NCBI GenBank assembly: GCA_012520815.1
Contig: JAAYNM010000044.1
Span: 1-47,205, forward strand
Length of the DNA: 47,205 bases
Direction: 5' to 3'
From: Clostridiales bacterium
Lineage (GTDB): Bacteria; Bacillota; Clostridia; Lachnospirales; Lachnospiraceae
Position numbers and translations under genes: made by a program. This document shows positions 17,038 to 25,176 of this stretch, piece after piece; position 1 is the stretch's first letter; every line of letters starts with the position of its first letter. The notes beneath the pieces are model-generated. The model worked only from the letters and a program-made list of their open reading frames with translations, did no database searches and was not told the DNA's origin.

Positions 17038-17979
17038 ATGTTAGCAGCGGCAACCGGCGGTTTATTTTTAGCATTAGCAGTAATAGTTTTACTTATAATC
17101 ATAATTATTTCATGTATTAAGATTGTACCACAGGCAGAAGCTTCGGTTATTGAAAGATTAGGTGGTTACAAGGATACCTGGTCAGTAGGCATACATTTTA
17201 AAATGCCTATTCTAGATAAGGTAGCTAAGAGAGTTAACTTAAAAGAGCAGGTATGTGATTTCCCACCACAGCCAGTTATCACAAAGGATAATGTAACGAT
17301 GAGAATTGATACAGTTATTTTCTTCCAGATAACAGATCCTAAGCTTTATGCTTATGGCGTTGAAAATCCGATTATGGCTATTGAGAATTTAACAGCCACA
17401 ACACTTAGAAATATTATTGGTGAACTTGTACTTGATGAAACACTTACTTCAAGAGAAATTATTAATACCAAGATGAGAGCCGAACTTGATAGAGCTACAG
17501 ATCCTTGGGGTATTAAAGTAAACAGAGTAGAATTAAAGAATATTATGCCTCCAGCTTCAATTAATGAAGCGATGGAAAAACAGATGAAGGCTGAAAGAGA
17601 AAGCCGTGAATCTATTCTTATTGCGGAAGGTCAAAAGAAATCTGCAATTCTTGTTGCTCAAGGTAAGAAGGAATCGGTTATTCTTAATGCAGAAGCTGAA
17701 AGACAGTCTCAAATTCTTAGAGCAGAAGCTCAAAAAGAAGCTACTATTAAAGAGGCAGAAGGTCAAGCGGAGGCTATTCTTGCTGTAAAGAAGGCAGAAG
17801 CAGAAGGAATTAGGTTTATTAAAGAAGCAGGAGCAGACGAATCAGTTATAAGATTGAAAAGCCTTGATACATTTGCAAAAGTTGGAGATGGCCAATCTAC
17901 AAAGATTATTATTCCTTCGGAGATTCAATCTATGTCAGGTCTTGTAACATCTATTGCAGAAGTAGGTAAGACTAACTAG
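17038..17979 (+). CDS. SPFH/stomatin-family membrane protein
   Basis: Stomatin/QmcA-like protein that oligomerises on the membrane; partner of NfeD. 313 residues from ATG 17038 (GTGAGG 10 bases upstream; TTG 17032 is too close). Seen: one N-terminal membrane helix, SPFH domain (IVPQAEASVIERLGGYKDTW, PVITKDNVTMRIDTVIFF, DPWGIKVNRVELKNI), then a long Ala/Glu/Lys/Gln coiled coil (about 180-265) and a hydrophobic tail ending GLVTSIAEV. The NfeD-SPFH pairing is one of the most conserved bacterial gene pairs. Confidence 0.93.
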   Translation: MLAAATGGLFLALAVIVLLIIIIISCIKIVPQAEASVIERLGGYKDTWSVGIHFKMPILDKVAKRVNLKEQVCDFPPQPVITKDNVTMRIDTVIFFQITDPKLYAYGVENPIMAIENLTATTLRNIIGELVLDETLTSREIINTKMRAELDRATDPWGIKVNRVELKNIMPPASINEAMEKQMKAERESRESILIAEGQKKSAILVAQGKKESVILNAEAERQSQILRAEAQKEATIKEAEGQAEAILAVKKAEAEGIRFIKEAGADESVIRLKSLDTFAKVGDGQSTKIIIPSEIQSMSGLVTSIAEVGKTN

Positions 17980-18039
17980 TCATAATTGATTTATTTGAAT
18001 AATAACAATAAAATCTTAGTTTATAGGTAACATTAACTT

Positions 18040-18063
18040 GCCCTGGTGCTTTTGTGCCAGGGC
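18040..18063 (+). terminator. GC-rich hairpin after the SPFH gene
   Basis: GCCCTGG (18040-18046) pairs with CCAGGGC (18057-18063) around a 10-base loop. The tail is ATTATTATAAA rather than a clean U-run, so it may terminate only partly. Confidence 0.55.
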
Positions 18064-18104
18064 ATTATTATAAAAAGCGAAAACGCTGGATAATGGTAGG
18101 AAAT

Positions 18105-18836
18105 ATGATTAACATTCTTGTATTGGAAGATAGAAAATGTAGCCGAGAGGCATTAGTTAAAATAATTTCGGAATATGGACGAGCTGGTGAAATATACATA
18201 GACTCGGCTGCAACATTTGAAGAGGCAAAGGAATATATTGATAGTAAAAAAACATATCATGGATTCTTTATAGACATTAACCTTGACGAGGAAGATGAGA
18301 ATAATCGTGAAGGAATCGAGTTCGCAAAATTACTGCGAAAGAATAGAAAATATGAATTTACACCAGTTATTATGGTGACATCGATTGCATCCCTTGAGAT
18401 GACATCATTCAGAGAAATCCACTGTTATCAGTACATTGTTAAACCGTATGATAAACAAACGGTTGAGGAGGTTATAAGAAAGATAGTTATGCATGATAAA
18501 GTGGCTGAGGAAAAAAACATTATAGTGAAGAAAGATGGTGTAAATTACAAGATAAAATGTGATGCCATTTGCTATGTACAAGCCATATCTAGAGGTGTAA
18601 TGTTTAAACTTAGCAGGGAACAGATAAAGGTACCCTATATGTCAATAAAAAAACTTATGACAATACTCCCAGAAGATGAATTCATTCAATGTCATCGAAT
18701 GTATGTGGCAAACAAAAGGCACATTAAGTTATTGGATGTGGTGAACAGAGTGATTATAATGGAAGATGGAACTCGGTTAGAGATTGGTGTAACTTATAAG
18801 GATAAAATCAAAGAATTTATAAAAGCACAACAGTAA
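18105..18836 (+). CDS. LytTR-family response regulator (AgrA/LytR-like)
   Basis: DNA-binding regulator of a two-component pair with the next gene. 243 residues from ATG 18105, preceded by GGTAGG; an upstream GTG-started extension (18054) would overlap the terminator hairpin. Seen: receiver domain with acidic ED (8-9), phosphoacceptor D57 in GFFIDINL, T in VMVTS and K in VKPYD; LytTR domain with YVQAISRGVMFKL and EFIQCHRMYVANKRHI. LytTR proteins often control peptide signalling or cell-surface genes; no target was identifiable. Confidence 0.9.
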   Translation: MINILVLEDRKCSREALVKIISEYGRAGEIYIDSAATFEEAKEYIDSKKTYHGFFIDINLDEEDENNREGIEFAKLLRKNRKYEFTPVIMVTSIASLEMTSFREIHCYQYIVKPYDKQTVEEVIRKIVMHDKVAEEKNIIVKKDGVNYKIKCDAICYVQAISRGVMFKLSREQIKVPYMSIKKLMTILPEDEFIQCHRMYVANKRHIKLLDVVNRVIIMEDGTRLEIGVTYKDKIKEFIKAQQ

Positions 18837-18846
18837 GGAGTAAGGG

Positions 18847-19689
18847 ATGTCGGATAAGGTAAGACGAGGAAGTTATAGATTTTTTTGTATTGTAGGAGTT
18901 GTTGTTTCTGCAGGACTAATTTTGGAGATGCAAAGAGCAGGTCAAATGGATATTAAAGTGGCAGTTATATTTGTATTGCTAGGTATCCTTATACTTTGGG
19001 GATTTTTTGAATGGCAACAGAACAGTCTCGTCATAAAAAGACAGGGAAATGAACTAAAAACATATAGAATGTACATACAGCCACTTGAGGAATTGACTAA
19101 AGAAATCAGAGCAAGACAGCACGAATTTGACAATCATTTAAATGCGGTACTTAATATGCACGTAACTATTGATAAATACGATGAACTAGTTAGAGCGCAG
19201 TCTGAATATATCCAGGATATGTACATTGGAGACTCAAGGCAGTTGATAGCATTATTAAAGATAAGTGATAAAATACTGGCTGGATTCTTGTACAGTAAGG
19301 TTGTAGCTTCTCCTGGTTTTATTAATGTTAACCTTCAGGTGCGAAATTTTGAGATTATTTCCAATATTTCGGAGCATAATCTAATAGAGATAATAGGAAC
19401 TTTGGTGGACAATGCATTTGAAGCCTGTACTAAAGAAATGAATAATGTTGATTTGATTTTGGATTCTGAGGATAATAAAATATATTTCGAGGTTCGTAAT
19501 CAAGTGAAGGATATGAATTATTCAAAGATGTCAAAATTCTTCCAGAAGGGATACTCTACCAAAGGTACAAAGCGAGGTCTTGGACTTAATAATGCAAAGC
19601 GCATAGCAAAAAAACATGGTGGAGATATAACTGTAGAACTGATTTATATAGAAAATAAAGAATACATTAGTTTCAAGGTTGAAATATAA
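18847..19689 (+). CDS. GHKL-family sensor histidine kinase (AgrC-like, short sensor)
   Basis: Kinase partner of the LytTR regulator 10 bases upstream. 280 residues: only two membrane helices (about 12-26 and 36-54) instead of the six usual in AgrC, a coiled segment, the phosphorylation motif RQHEFDNHLNAV with H92, N-box LVDNAFEAC, and G-boxes KGYSTKGTKRGLGL and KKHGGDITV. The start follows AAGGAG. No agrB or agrD gene lies nearby, so peptide quorum sensing is not supported here; the signal is unknown. Confidence 0.9.
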   Translation: MSDKVRRGSYRFFCIVGVVVSAGLILEMQRAGQMDIKVAVIFVLLGILILWGFFEWQQNSLVIKRQGNELKTYRMYIQPLEELTKEIRARQHEFDNHLNAVLNMHVTIDKYDELVRAQSEYIQDMYIGDSRQLIALLKISDKILAGFLYSKVVASPGFINVNLQVRNFEIISNISEHNLIEIIGTLVDNAFEACTKEMNNVDLILDSEDNKIYFEVRNQVKDMNYSKMSKFFQKGYSTKGTKRGLGLNNAKRIAKKHGGDITVELIYIENKEYISFKVEI

Positions 19690-19709
19690 GAAAAAGTATT
19701 TACTTTTTC
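19690..19709 (+). terminator. Weak hairpin after the histidine kinase gene
   Basis: GAAAAAGTA/TACTTTTTC inverted repeat; folding leaves about 7 base pairs with a 6-base loop and a stem ending in U's. It is AT-rich and overlaps the proposed promoter that follows, so confidence is low. Confidence 0.35.
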
Positions 19710-19727
19710 ACTCTAGTAAGATAGAAT
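19699..19727 (+). promoter_or_regulatory. Possible promoter of the TrpXYZ-like operon
   Basis: TTTACT (19699-19704) and TAGAAT (19722-19727) with a 17-base spacer, 64 bases before the lipoprotein start. Moderate match to sigma-A consensus. Confidence 0.45.
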
Positions 19728-19790
19728 GATAAACAAATTTACTACTGTATTAAAGTGGTAGATATTCTATAAAAGAGGAAGGTTACTATT

Positions 19791-20777
19791 ATGAAGATGA
19801 AAAAAATTATTGCATTAGTATTATCAACTGTTATGATGTTTGCATTGTGTTCATGCGGTACAGACGATAATGATAAGAACTTTACCATTGGTATTGTTCA
19901 GATTATGGAGCATGCATCATTAAATACAATTAGGGATGCCATAGTGGATAGACTTAGTGAATTAGGATATGTTGATGGTGAAAATTGTACTATAGATTGT
20001 CAGCAAGCTAATGGTGAAGCAAGTAATGTGTCATCGATTTTACAGAGTTTTGAAGGTAAAGGGTGCGATATCATTATTGCTATAACAACTCCATGTGCTC
20101 AGGCTGCGGCACCATATTCAGAGAAGATTCCAGTGGTATTCTCGGCAGTTACAGATCCTATAGCTGCGGAGGTAGTAGATTCTCTTGAAAGTACAGGTGC
20201 TAATATTACTGGTACTTCAGATGCACTTGATATTAATAAAATTTTAGACTTTGCACTTAAAATAACACCAGAGATTGAAACACTAGGATATCTATATAAT
20301 GCAGGTGAAGCTAATTCAGTTTCTTGTCTAGAAACTGTAAAAGCATATTGCAAGGTAGCAAATATTCAAGTTAAAGAATTAGCTGTAACAAATACTTCAG
20401 AGGTTCAGATGGCAGCGGAAAGTTTATGTGCAAGCTGTGATGCTATATTTAGTCCAAATGATAATACCATTGCCGGTGCAATGAGTGTAGTTGCACAGGT
20501 GGCAAATGAAGCAAAGATTCCAGTGTATGTTGGTGCCGACTCAATGGTTCAAGACGGTGGTCTAGGAACAGTTGGTATTGAATATACGGATCTCGGAATT
20601 GAAACAGCTAATATGGTTAATTCAATTCTTAAAGGTGAAAAGAAAGCCTCAGAAATTCCAGTAAAAGTATTTAACGAAAATCTTAGCTCATATGTTAATA
20701 AAACAACAGCTAGTGAGATTGGTATTGTGATCCCAGAGGAAATATTAAACGGAAATAAGACAATTATATTCGAGTAA
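19791..20777 (+). CDS. ABC transporter substrate-binding lipoprotein (TrpX/ABC_sub_bind type)
   Basis: Receptor of an ABC importer of the family that includes the proposed tryptophan transporter TrpXYZ; the substrate here is not determinable. 328 residues: signal peptide and lipobox ALCSC, two-lobe type-1 fold with IGIVQIMEHASLNTIRDAI, GYVDGENCTIDCQQANGEAS, IAITTPCAQAAA, VFSAVTDPIAA and FSPNDNTIAGAM. GAGGAAGG precedes the ATG. A hairpin with a U-run (20811-20840) lies between this gene and the permease, a common way to make more receptor than permease. No T-box was seen upstream. Confidence 0.88.
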   Translation: MKMKKIIALVLSTVMMFALCSCGTDDNDKNFTIGIVQIMEHASLNTIRDAIVDRLSELGYVDGENCTIDCQQANGEASNVSSILQSFEGKGCDIIIAITTPCAQAAAPYSEKIPVVFSAVTDPIAAEVVDSLESTGANITGTSDALDINKILDFALKITPEIETLGYLYNAGEANSVSCLETVKAYCKVANIQVKELAVTNTSEVQMAAESLCASCDAIFSPNDNTIAGAMSVVAQVANEAKIPVYVGADSMVQDGGLGTVGIEYTDLGIETANMVNSILKGEKKASEIPVKVFNENLSSYVNKTTASEIGIVIPEEILNGNKTIIFE

Positions 20778-20810
20778 TTGCTTGAATCAGTGTTTAAAAA
20801 GTGTTATAAA

Positions 20811-20840
20811 ATAGGAGTGGCTATTGCCATTCCTATTTTT
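20811..20840 (+). terminator. Intercistronic attenuator/terminator
   Basis: ATAGGAGTGGC (20811-20821) pairs with GCCATTCCTAT (20826-20836), with one G-U pair and a TATT loop, and is followed by a T-run through 20840. It lies 34 bases after the receptor stop and 19 before the permease start, so it should reduce permease/ATPase transcription relative to the receptor. Confidence 0.7.
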
Positions 20841-20859
20841 GTTTAAGAAAGGTATTATT

Positions 20860-21867
20860 ATGGATAAAAGCAAAAGAATCAACAAAAACAAAGTAATTTC
20901 ATTTATTCCTAAGCTGATTTTAGTGGTAGTGCTATTACTAATTATTAATTTAAAACTTACTCAGACTCAAGTCTATGGAGCTTTAGAATTAGGCCTTATC
21001 TATTCAATTCTTGCACTTGGAATTTTTATATCTCTTAGAATATTGGATATTCCTGATTTAACAGTAGATGGAAGTTTTACGTTAGGTGTAGCGGTTTCGG
21101 TTATATTTGCTTATAACGGTCATCCGTTTATCGGTATTGTCGCTGCTATTGCGGCTGGAGCCATATCGGGCATAGTTACCGGTGCTTTGCAGACAAAACT
21201 TAATGTGCAGCCTATACTTGCGGGGATTATTACTCTTACGGCATTGTATTCTATCAATCTACACATCATGGACGGAAATCCAAACATTTCATTATGGAAG
21301 AAAGAAACTATATTTACCTATTTTCAAGGAAAACTTCCAGAGGGAGTTCCATATAAGATTATTGTAGCAGCTGGAATTTTACTCATTGCAGTTGTGTTTA
21401 TATATTGGTTTTTAAATACTCAGCTAGGTATGGCAATAAGAGCCACAGGAGATAATGAATATATGGTACGAGCATCGTCTATCAACTCAGACAGGATGAA
21501 GATAATCGGATTTGCAATAGCCAATGGATTTGTTGCCCTTAGTGGAGGCGTTATTGCCCAGTATCAAAGCTATGGTGATGCAAATGGTGGAACAGGAATG
21601 TTGGTTGCGGGTGCGGCATCTATTATCATTGGTGAAGTATTCTTTGGAAAGCATACGATTGTTTCTTGCATTTTGTCATCTGTAGTGGGTGCAATTGCAT
21701 ACAGATTTATTTTAAGTTTTGCTATATCTATTGGTATGGAAGCAATGGATTTCAAACTGTTTTCAGCAATTATAGTGGCATTAGCTATTTGTGTTCCGAC
21801 GATAAAGAAAATGGCGACAAGGACATATAGGAGAATGAAAGACAAAGGAGGCAATGCTAGTGCTTAA
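20860..21867 (+). CDS. ABC transporter permease (TrpY-like, branched-chain permease family)
   Basis: Membrane subunit of the transporter, 335 residues with about nine hydrophobic helices. Start at ATG 20860 after AAGAAAGG; the in-frame TTG at 20824 lies inside the attenuator hairpin. Seen: LELGLIYSILALGIFISLRILDIPDLTVDGSFTLG-type N-terminal core, NVQPILAGIITLTALYSIN, QLGMAIRATGDNEYMVRASS (ATPase contact loop) and FVALSGGVIAQYQSYGD. The ATPase gene overlaps its end. Confidence 0.88.
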   Translation: MDKSKRINKNKVISFIPKLILVVVLLLIINLKLTQTQVYGALELGLIYSILALGIFISLRILDIPDLTVDGSFTLGVAVSVIFAYNGHPFIGIVAAIAAGAISGIVTGALQTKLNVQPILAGIITLTALYSINLHIMDGNPNISLWKKETIFTYFQGKLPEGVPYKIIVAAGILLIAVVFIYWFLNTQLGMAIRATGDNEYMVRASSINSDRMKIIGFAIANGFVALSGGVIAQYQSYGDANGGTGMLVAGAASIIIGEVFFGKHTIVSCILSSVVGAIAYRFILSFAISIGMEAMDFKLFSAIIVALAICVPTIKKMATRTYRRMKDKGGNASA

Positions 21868-22654
21868 ATTAAATGATGTAAATATTACTTTTAACAAAGG
21901 TACTGTAAATGAACGAAAAGCATTATGCGAAATGAACCTTCATATCAATAAAGGAGATTTTGTAACAGTTATTGGTTCTAACGGCGCGGGAAAGTCCACG
22001 TTGATGAATGCAGTATGTGGTAGTTATGAAGTGGATAGTGGACATATTTTGTTGGCAGGCAAGGATGTCACAAGACTGAGGGAGCACCAACGTGCAAAAT
22101 ATATAGGAAGACTTTTTCAAGATCCTCTTAAGGGGACTGCTCCCAATATGACAATCGAAGAAAATCTGGGATTGGCATATGGTAGAGGTAAGAAGAGAAC
22201 ATTAGCCTTTGGTATCTCTAAGAGGGATATAAATGTTTTCCGCGAAAAGCTTGCGTCTTTAGGACTTGGATTAGAAGATAGGATGAAGACTCCAGTGGGA
22301 TTGCTTTCAGGTGGACAGCGTCAGGCACTTACCCTTATGATGGCAACTATTGTTACACCAAGTTTATTACTATTAGATGAACATACAGCAGCACTGGATC
22401 CAAAGACAGCAGGGAAGGTTTTGGAGATAACCAATAGGATAGTGAAGGAAAATAATATTACTACGTTGATGATTACTCATAATATCCAAAATGCTCTCGA
22501 GTATGGCAATAGGACACTGGTTCTAAGTCAGGGTAAACTACTTATGGATATTGAAGGAGAACGAAGGGAAAATATGACTACAGAGGACTTAATGAAGTTA
22601 TATGCAGATTCTACAGATGATGTAATGTCGGACAAAATGATACTAAAATCATAG
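21860..22654 (+). CDS. ABC transporter ATP-binding subunit (TrpZ-like)
   Basis: ATPase of the TrpXYZ-like importer. GTG 21860 is preferred (264 residues, MLKLNDVNITF): AAAGGAGG ends 8 bases upstream, whereas ATG 21854 would be only 2 bases from it. Seen: Walker A GSNGAGKST, signature LLSGGQRQA, Walker B LLLLDEHTAALD and MITHNIQNA. The Walker-B region has Glu-His (DEHTAALD) where Glu-Pro is usual, as is common in this subfamily. It overlaps the permease stop by 8 bases. A strong hairpin follows. Confidence 0.9.
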   Translation: MLKLNDVNITFNKGTVNERKALCEMNLHINKGDFVTVIGSNGAGKSTLMNAVCGSYEVDSGHILLAGKDVTRLREHQRAKYIGRLFQDPLKGTAPNMTIEENLGLAYGRGKKRTLAFGISKRDINVFREKLASLGLGLEDRMKTPVGLLSGGQRQALTLMMATIVTPSLLLLDEHTAALDPKTAGKVLEITNRIVKENNITTLMITHNIQNALEYGNRTLVLSQGKLLMDIEGERRENMTTEDLMKLYADSTDDVMSDKMILKS

Positions 22655-22692
22655 ACTAAAATAGTAAATTAAAGCTCTATTTATAAAGGCAT

Positions 22693-22766
22693 AAATTAAA
22701 AGAGTGAATGTGTATTATTAGAACTACAATATAGTAGCTAATAATTACATTCACTCTTTTTAATTT
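22693..22766. terminator. Long bidirectional terminator between convergent genes
   Basis: The arms beginning AAATTAAAAGAGTGAATG (22693) and ending CATTCACTCTTTTTAATTT (to 22766), continued by ATTATTAG/CTAATAAT, pair almost perfectly over a 16-base loop. A- and T-rich flanks give U-runs on either strand, so it can end both the ATPase and the amylase transcripts. Confidence 0.8.
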
Positions 22767-22854
22767 CGCATTTATTTTAATATATTTATTTTAGTGTATC
22801 TAACTTAATTTGTCTTATAAGATGCACATTTAAAATACTTTTGTGTGTTCTTAC

Positions 22855-24900
22855 TTAGTTTACTGAGTAAACTTTATCTGGAATAACTGCAGCACCTGGT
22901 TCCATTTCAGCATTTGATTGGTTCTTTCCATCGGAGAAAATAACCAGTGGAGCAATCCATTCCTTATCAAATGTATAGCTGTATGTTCCATCTGCTTCGA
23001 TTTCCATCGGAACACCTGGCCAAGAAGCATTTTCAATTGTTGTGCTTCCTGAAGTTTCATCATAAACGTATGCAGAAACTTTATCACCCCAATCTGCTGG
23101 TTTTTCAAAGTAAATCTTTATTCCAGATGAAATAGGATCTTGCTTTTTAAATATGTAAGTAATGCAAGTTGTGTTGCCTTTTTCATTTTCTCCACGAAGT
23201 GTAAGTTCAGTCATCTCTGCGCTTGAAAGATCCTTGCCAACAGTAACAACATCACCATTTTTGAATTCGACTTCTTCGCCGCCATCAATTGAGTATGTTG
23301 ACTTTTTAGAATTTTCAGCAACTAATTCAACATCAAGGAAGTCACCAAGGAAGTTACCCAATGTATCATCAGCAACCTTAACAGTAGCTGGTGTAGAAAG
23401 TTCAACATATCCTTCATTGTAAAGTGCAGCTACTTGCTTAGATGCAAGAGTACCAGTTAAAACACCATCTTTTACAGTGAATGTTGTTGTACCATCGTAA
23501 CGGTTAATATATTCACCATTTTCAAGCTTTGTGTTCATATTGAAAGTATAATCGCTACTGCCATCATTTATAATGAAGATACCCTTTGTTCCACGCTCTA
23601 CGCAAATTACATGTTTTGTGTCTTCTGGATTAAGGATGTTTTCTTCAAGACCTACCATAGCATTTCTGAATCTGTTAGCAGCTACAACGACTGGGTCTTT
23701 ATAGAGATTGTCACCTGCCATGCCGATCTTGTTGAAAGTTCCCCACATATTTGCCTCAGAAGCACCGTAAGGTCTAGCAAGGAAAAGTGGAGTTCCCTTA
23801 GAACGTGCAGCAAGGAAAGCAAATGCAAGTTTAATTTTCTCGTTGTTAAATGATTTGTATGTTGCATCGTCCCCAGTATAGTTATCATGAGATTCGACCC
23901 AAGTTACAACGTTTGGAGCAGCATTTCCTATCTTTAAATCTATAAGAGTATTAGAACTCAAAATAGTAGTAGTAAACTGGTCTCGAATTTTTGAACCGTA
24001 AGCACTTGCAGTAGTAGCACCGATTTTATCGATGTAATCAGCAATTCTTTCGCCACCATCTTGTAATACTTCACCGTACGTAAATAACTTATCTACGTCA
24101 TTAACCTCTGTAGTCACCCTGTCCCAGAAGTTATTTGGTAAGTTTGGATCATCCTGGGGATCATCGCTTAAACCAATATGCTTAGCTGTGTCGTAACGGA
24201 AACCGTCAGCACCACAATCGATACAATCATTAAGGAATTCAATAAAATAATCCTGGAAGTCTGGATTTTCTGTATTTACATCATATAGACCACCAACACC
24301 TTGAAGTGTACATTGAGATCTGTCAGTGTAATCGCTAATAGCTGTTTTACCATTTGAGTGGTATAAATTATCAATACCGCCTACAGCATCAAGAAAATCT
24401 TGAGCAATAGCGTCAGTTTCTTTTGTTGTATGGTTAGGAGCCACGTCTACGATGACTTTGATGCCATATGTTTCGGCAACTTCGCACATAGATTTGAATT
24501 CATCCCTAGTTCCTAGCTGATAGTTGCCAATAGTCCAATCTGTTGGTTGGTAATGGTAGTACCACTTACCTTGTCCAAATAATTCCATACCACCTTCACC
24601 GCCATTATAGCACTCGTTAATAGGTGATGTTTGAACAGCGGAAAAACCTGCCATCGCAATGTCCTCTAATGATTCCTCAATTGTTTTGAAAGACCATGAG
24701 AAGCAGTGAAGAATAGAACCATCTTCAACATTGTCTCTTAATCCATATACGTTGTCTGTAGCTTCTGCGCTTGCACCACCATTATTGGTTGTGGCAGCAG
24801 TAGTAGTTTCTTTTTCATCAGAACTGCTAGTACATCCAGTAAAAAGTGAAGCAATCATAGTTGCAGATAATGCTAAGGCAATAAGTTGTCTCTTTCTCAA
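22855..24900 (-). CDS. Secreted GH13 alpha-amylase lipoprotein with CBM26-like starch-binding module
   Basis: Extracellular, membrane-anchored starch hydrolase. The TTG at 24900 is the likely start (681 residues) because AAGGAGG ends 8 bases before it; an upstream ATG (24945) has no binding site and would lie at the transcription start. Seen: lipobox LFTGC, Ser/Thr linker, GH13 regions DVAPNH, GFRYDTAKH (nucleophile D237), YGEVL (acid/base E277) and ESHDN (D339), a beta C-domain, an intermediate Ig-like domain, and a C-terminal module with IYFEKPADWGDKVSAYVYD, WPGVPM and LVIFSDG, characteristic of CBM26 starch binding. All catalytic residues are intact. A 17-base palindrome lies in its leader. 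Confidence 0.93.
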   Translation of the reverse strand: MRKRQLIALALSATMIASLFTGCTSSSDEKETTTAATTNNGGASAEATDNVYGLRDNVEDGSILHCFSWSFKTIEESLEDIAMAGFSAVQTSPINECYNGGEGGMELFGQGKWYYHYQPTDWTIGNYQLGTRDEFKSMCEVAETYGIKVIVDVAPNHTTKETDAIAQDFLDAVGGIDNLYHSNGKTAISDYTDRSQCTLQGVGGLYDVNTENPDFQDYFIEFLNDCIDCGADGFRYDTAKHIGLSDDPQDDPNLPNNFWDRVTTEVNDVDKLFTYGEVLQDGGERIADYIDKIGATTASAYGSKIRDQFTTTILSSNTLIDLKIGNAAPNVVTWVESHDNYTGDDATYKSFNNEKIKLAFAFLAARSKGTPLFLARPYGASEANMWGTFNKIGMAGDNLYKDPVVVAANRFRNAMVGLEENILNPEDTKHVICVERGTKGIFIINDGSSDYTFNMNTKLENGEYINRYDGTTTFTVKDGVLTGTLASKQVAALYNEGYVELSTPATVKVADDTLGNFLGDFLDVELVAENSKKSTYSIDGGEEVEFKNGDVVTVGKDLSSAEMTELTLRGENEKGNTTCITYIFKKQDPISSGIKIYFEKPADWGDKVSAYVYDETSGSTTIENASWPGVPMEIEADGTYSYTFDKEWIAPLVIFSDGKNQSNAEMEPGAAVIPDKVYSVN

Positions 24901-24923
24901 TTTAAAATCCTCCTTGTAATTAA

Positions 24924-24940
24924 TGTGCATATAATGCACA
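24924..24940. promoter_or_regulatory. Palindromic operator candidate at the amylase transcription start
   Basis: TGTGCAT-ATA-ATGCACA, a perfect 7-3-7 dyad, lies just downstream of the minus-strand -10 TATAAT (24950-24955) and upstream of the ribosome binding site. It lacks the central CG of a cre site, so a different regulator is more likely. Confidence 0.5.
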
Positions 24941-24963
24941 AACACGTCTATTATATCATTTTT

Positions 24964-24992
24964 TTGACAAAAAATACATATTAAATTATAGT
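24964..24992 (+). promoter_or_regulatory. Promoter for the MATE gene, overlapping the divergent amylase promoter
   Basis: TTGACA (24964-24969) and TATAGT (24987-24992) with a 17-base spacer. It overlaps the presumed -35 region of the minus-strand amylase promoter. The leader to ATG 25177 would be about 177 bases, very AT-rich, with further TATAAT-like hexamers, so other starts are possible. Confidence 0.5.
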
Positions 24993-25176
24993 TTTTTATT
25001 TCTTTTATAAAAATAGAAAAATGATATAATTGTATATGTTTTATTGTGTGTGTACAAGAGAAAATAAAATATAAATACTATAATATAATTATTAAATAAT
25101 GTGAAGAATATAATATGCTATTTAATCAATGAAACCAGTTGATTTCACCACAAAATAACATTTAGGAGAATTACTT

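Noticed and set aside
18105..19689. Complete agr-type quorum-sensing locus
   Set aside because: No AgrB protease or AgrD peptide gene nearby, and the kinase has only two membrane helices.
24924..24940. cre (CcpA) site at the amylase promoter
   Set aside because: The dyad lacks the central CG and the TGWAANCG pattern of cre sites, so it was reported only as an unidentified operator.
22855..24950. Amylase start at the ATG at 24945
   Set aside because: No ribosome binding site before it and it coincides with the predicted transcription start; TTG 24900 has a perfect AAGGAGG at 8 bases.
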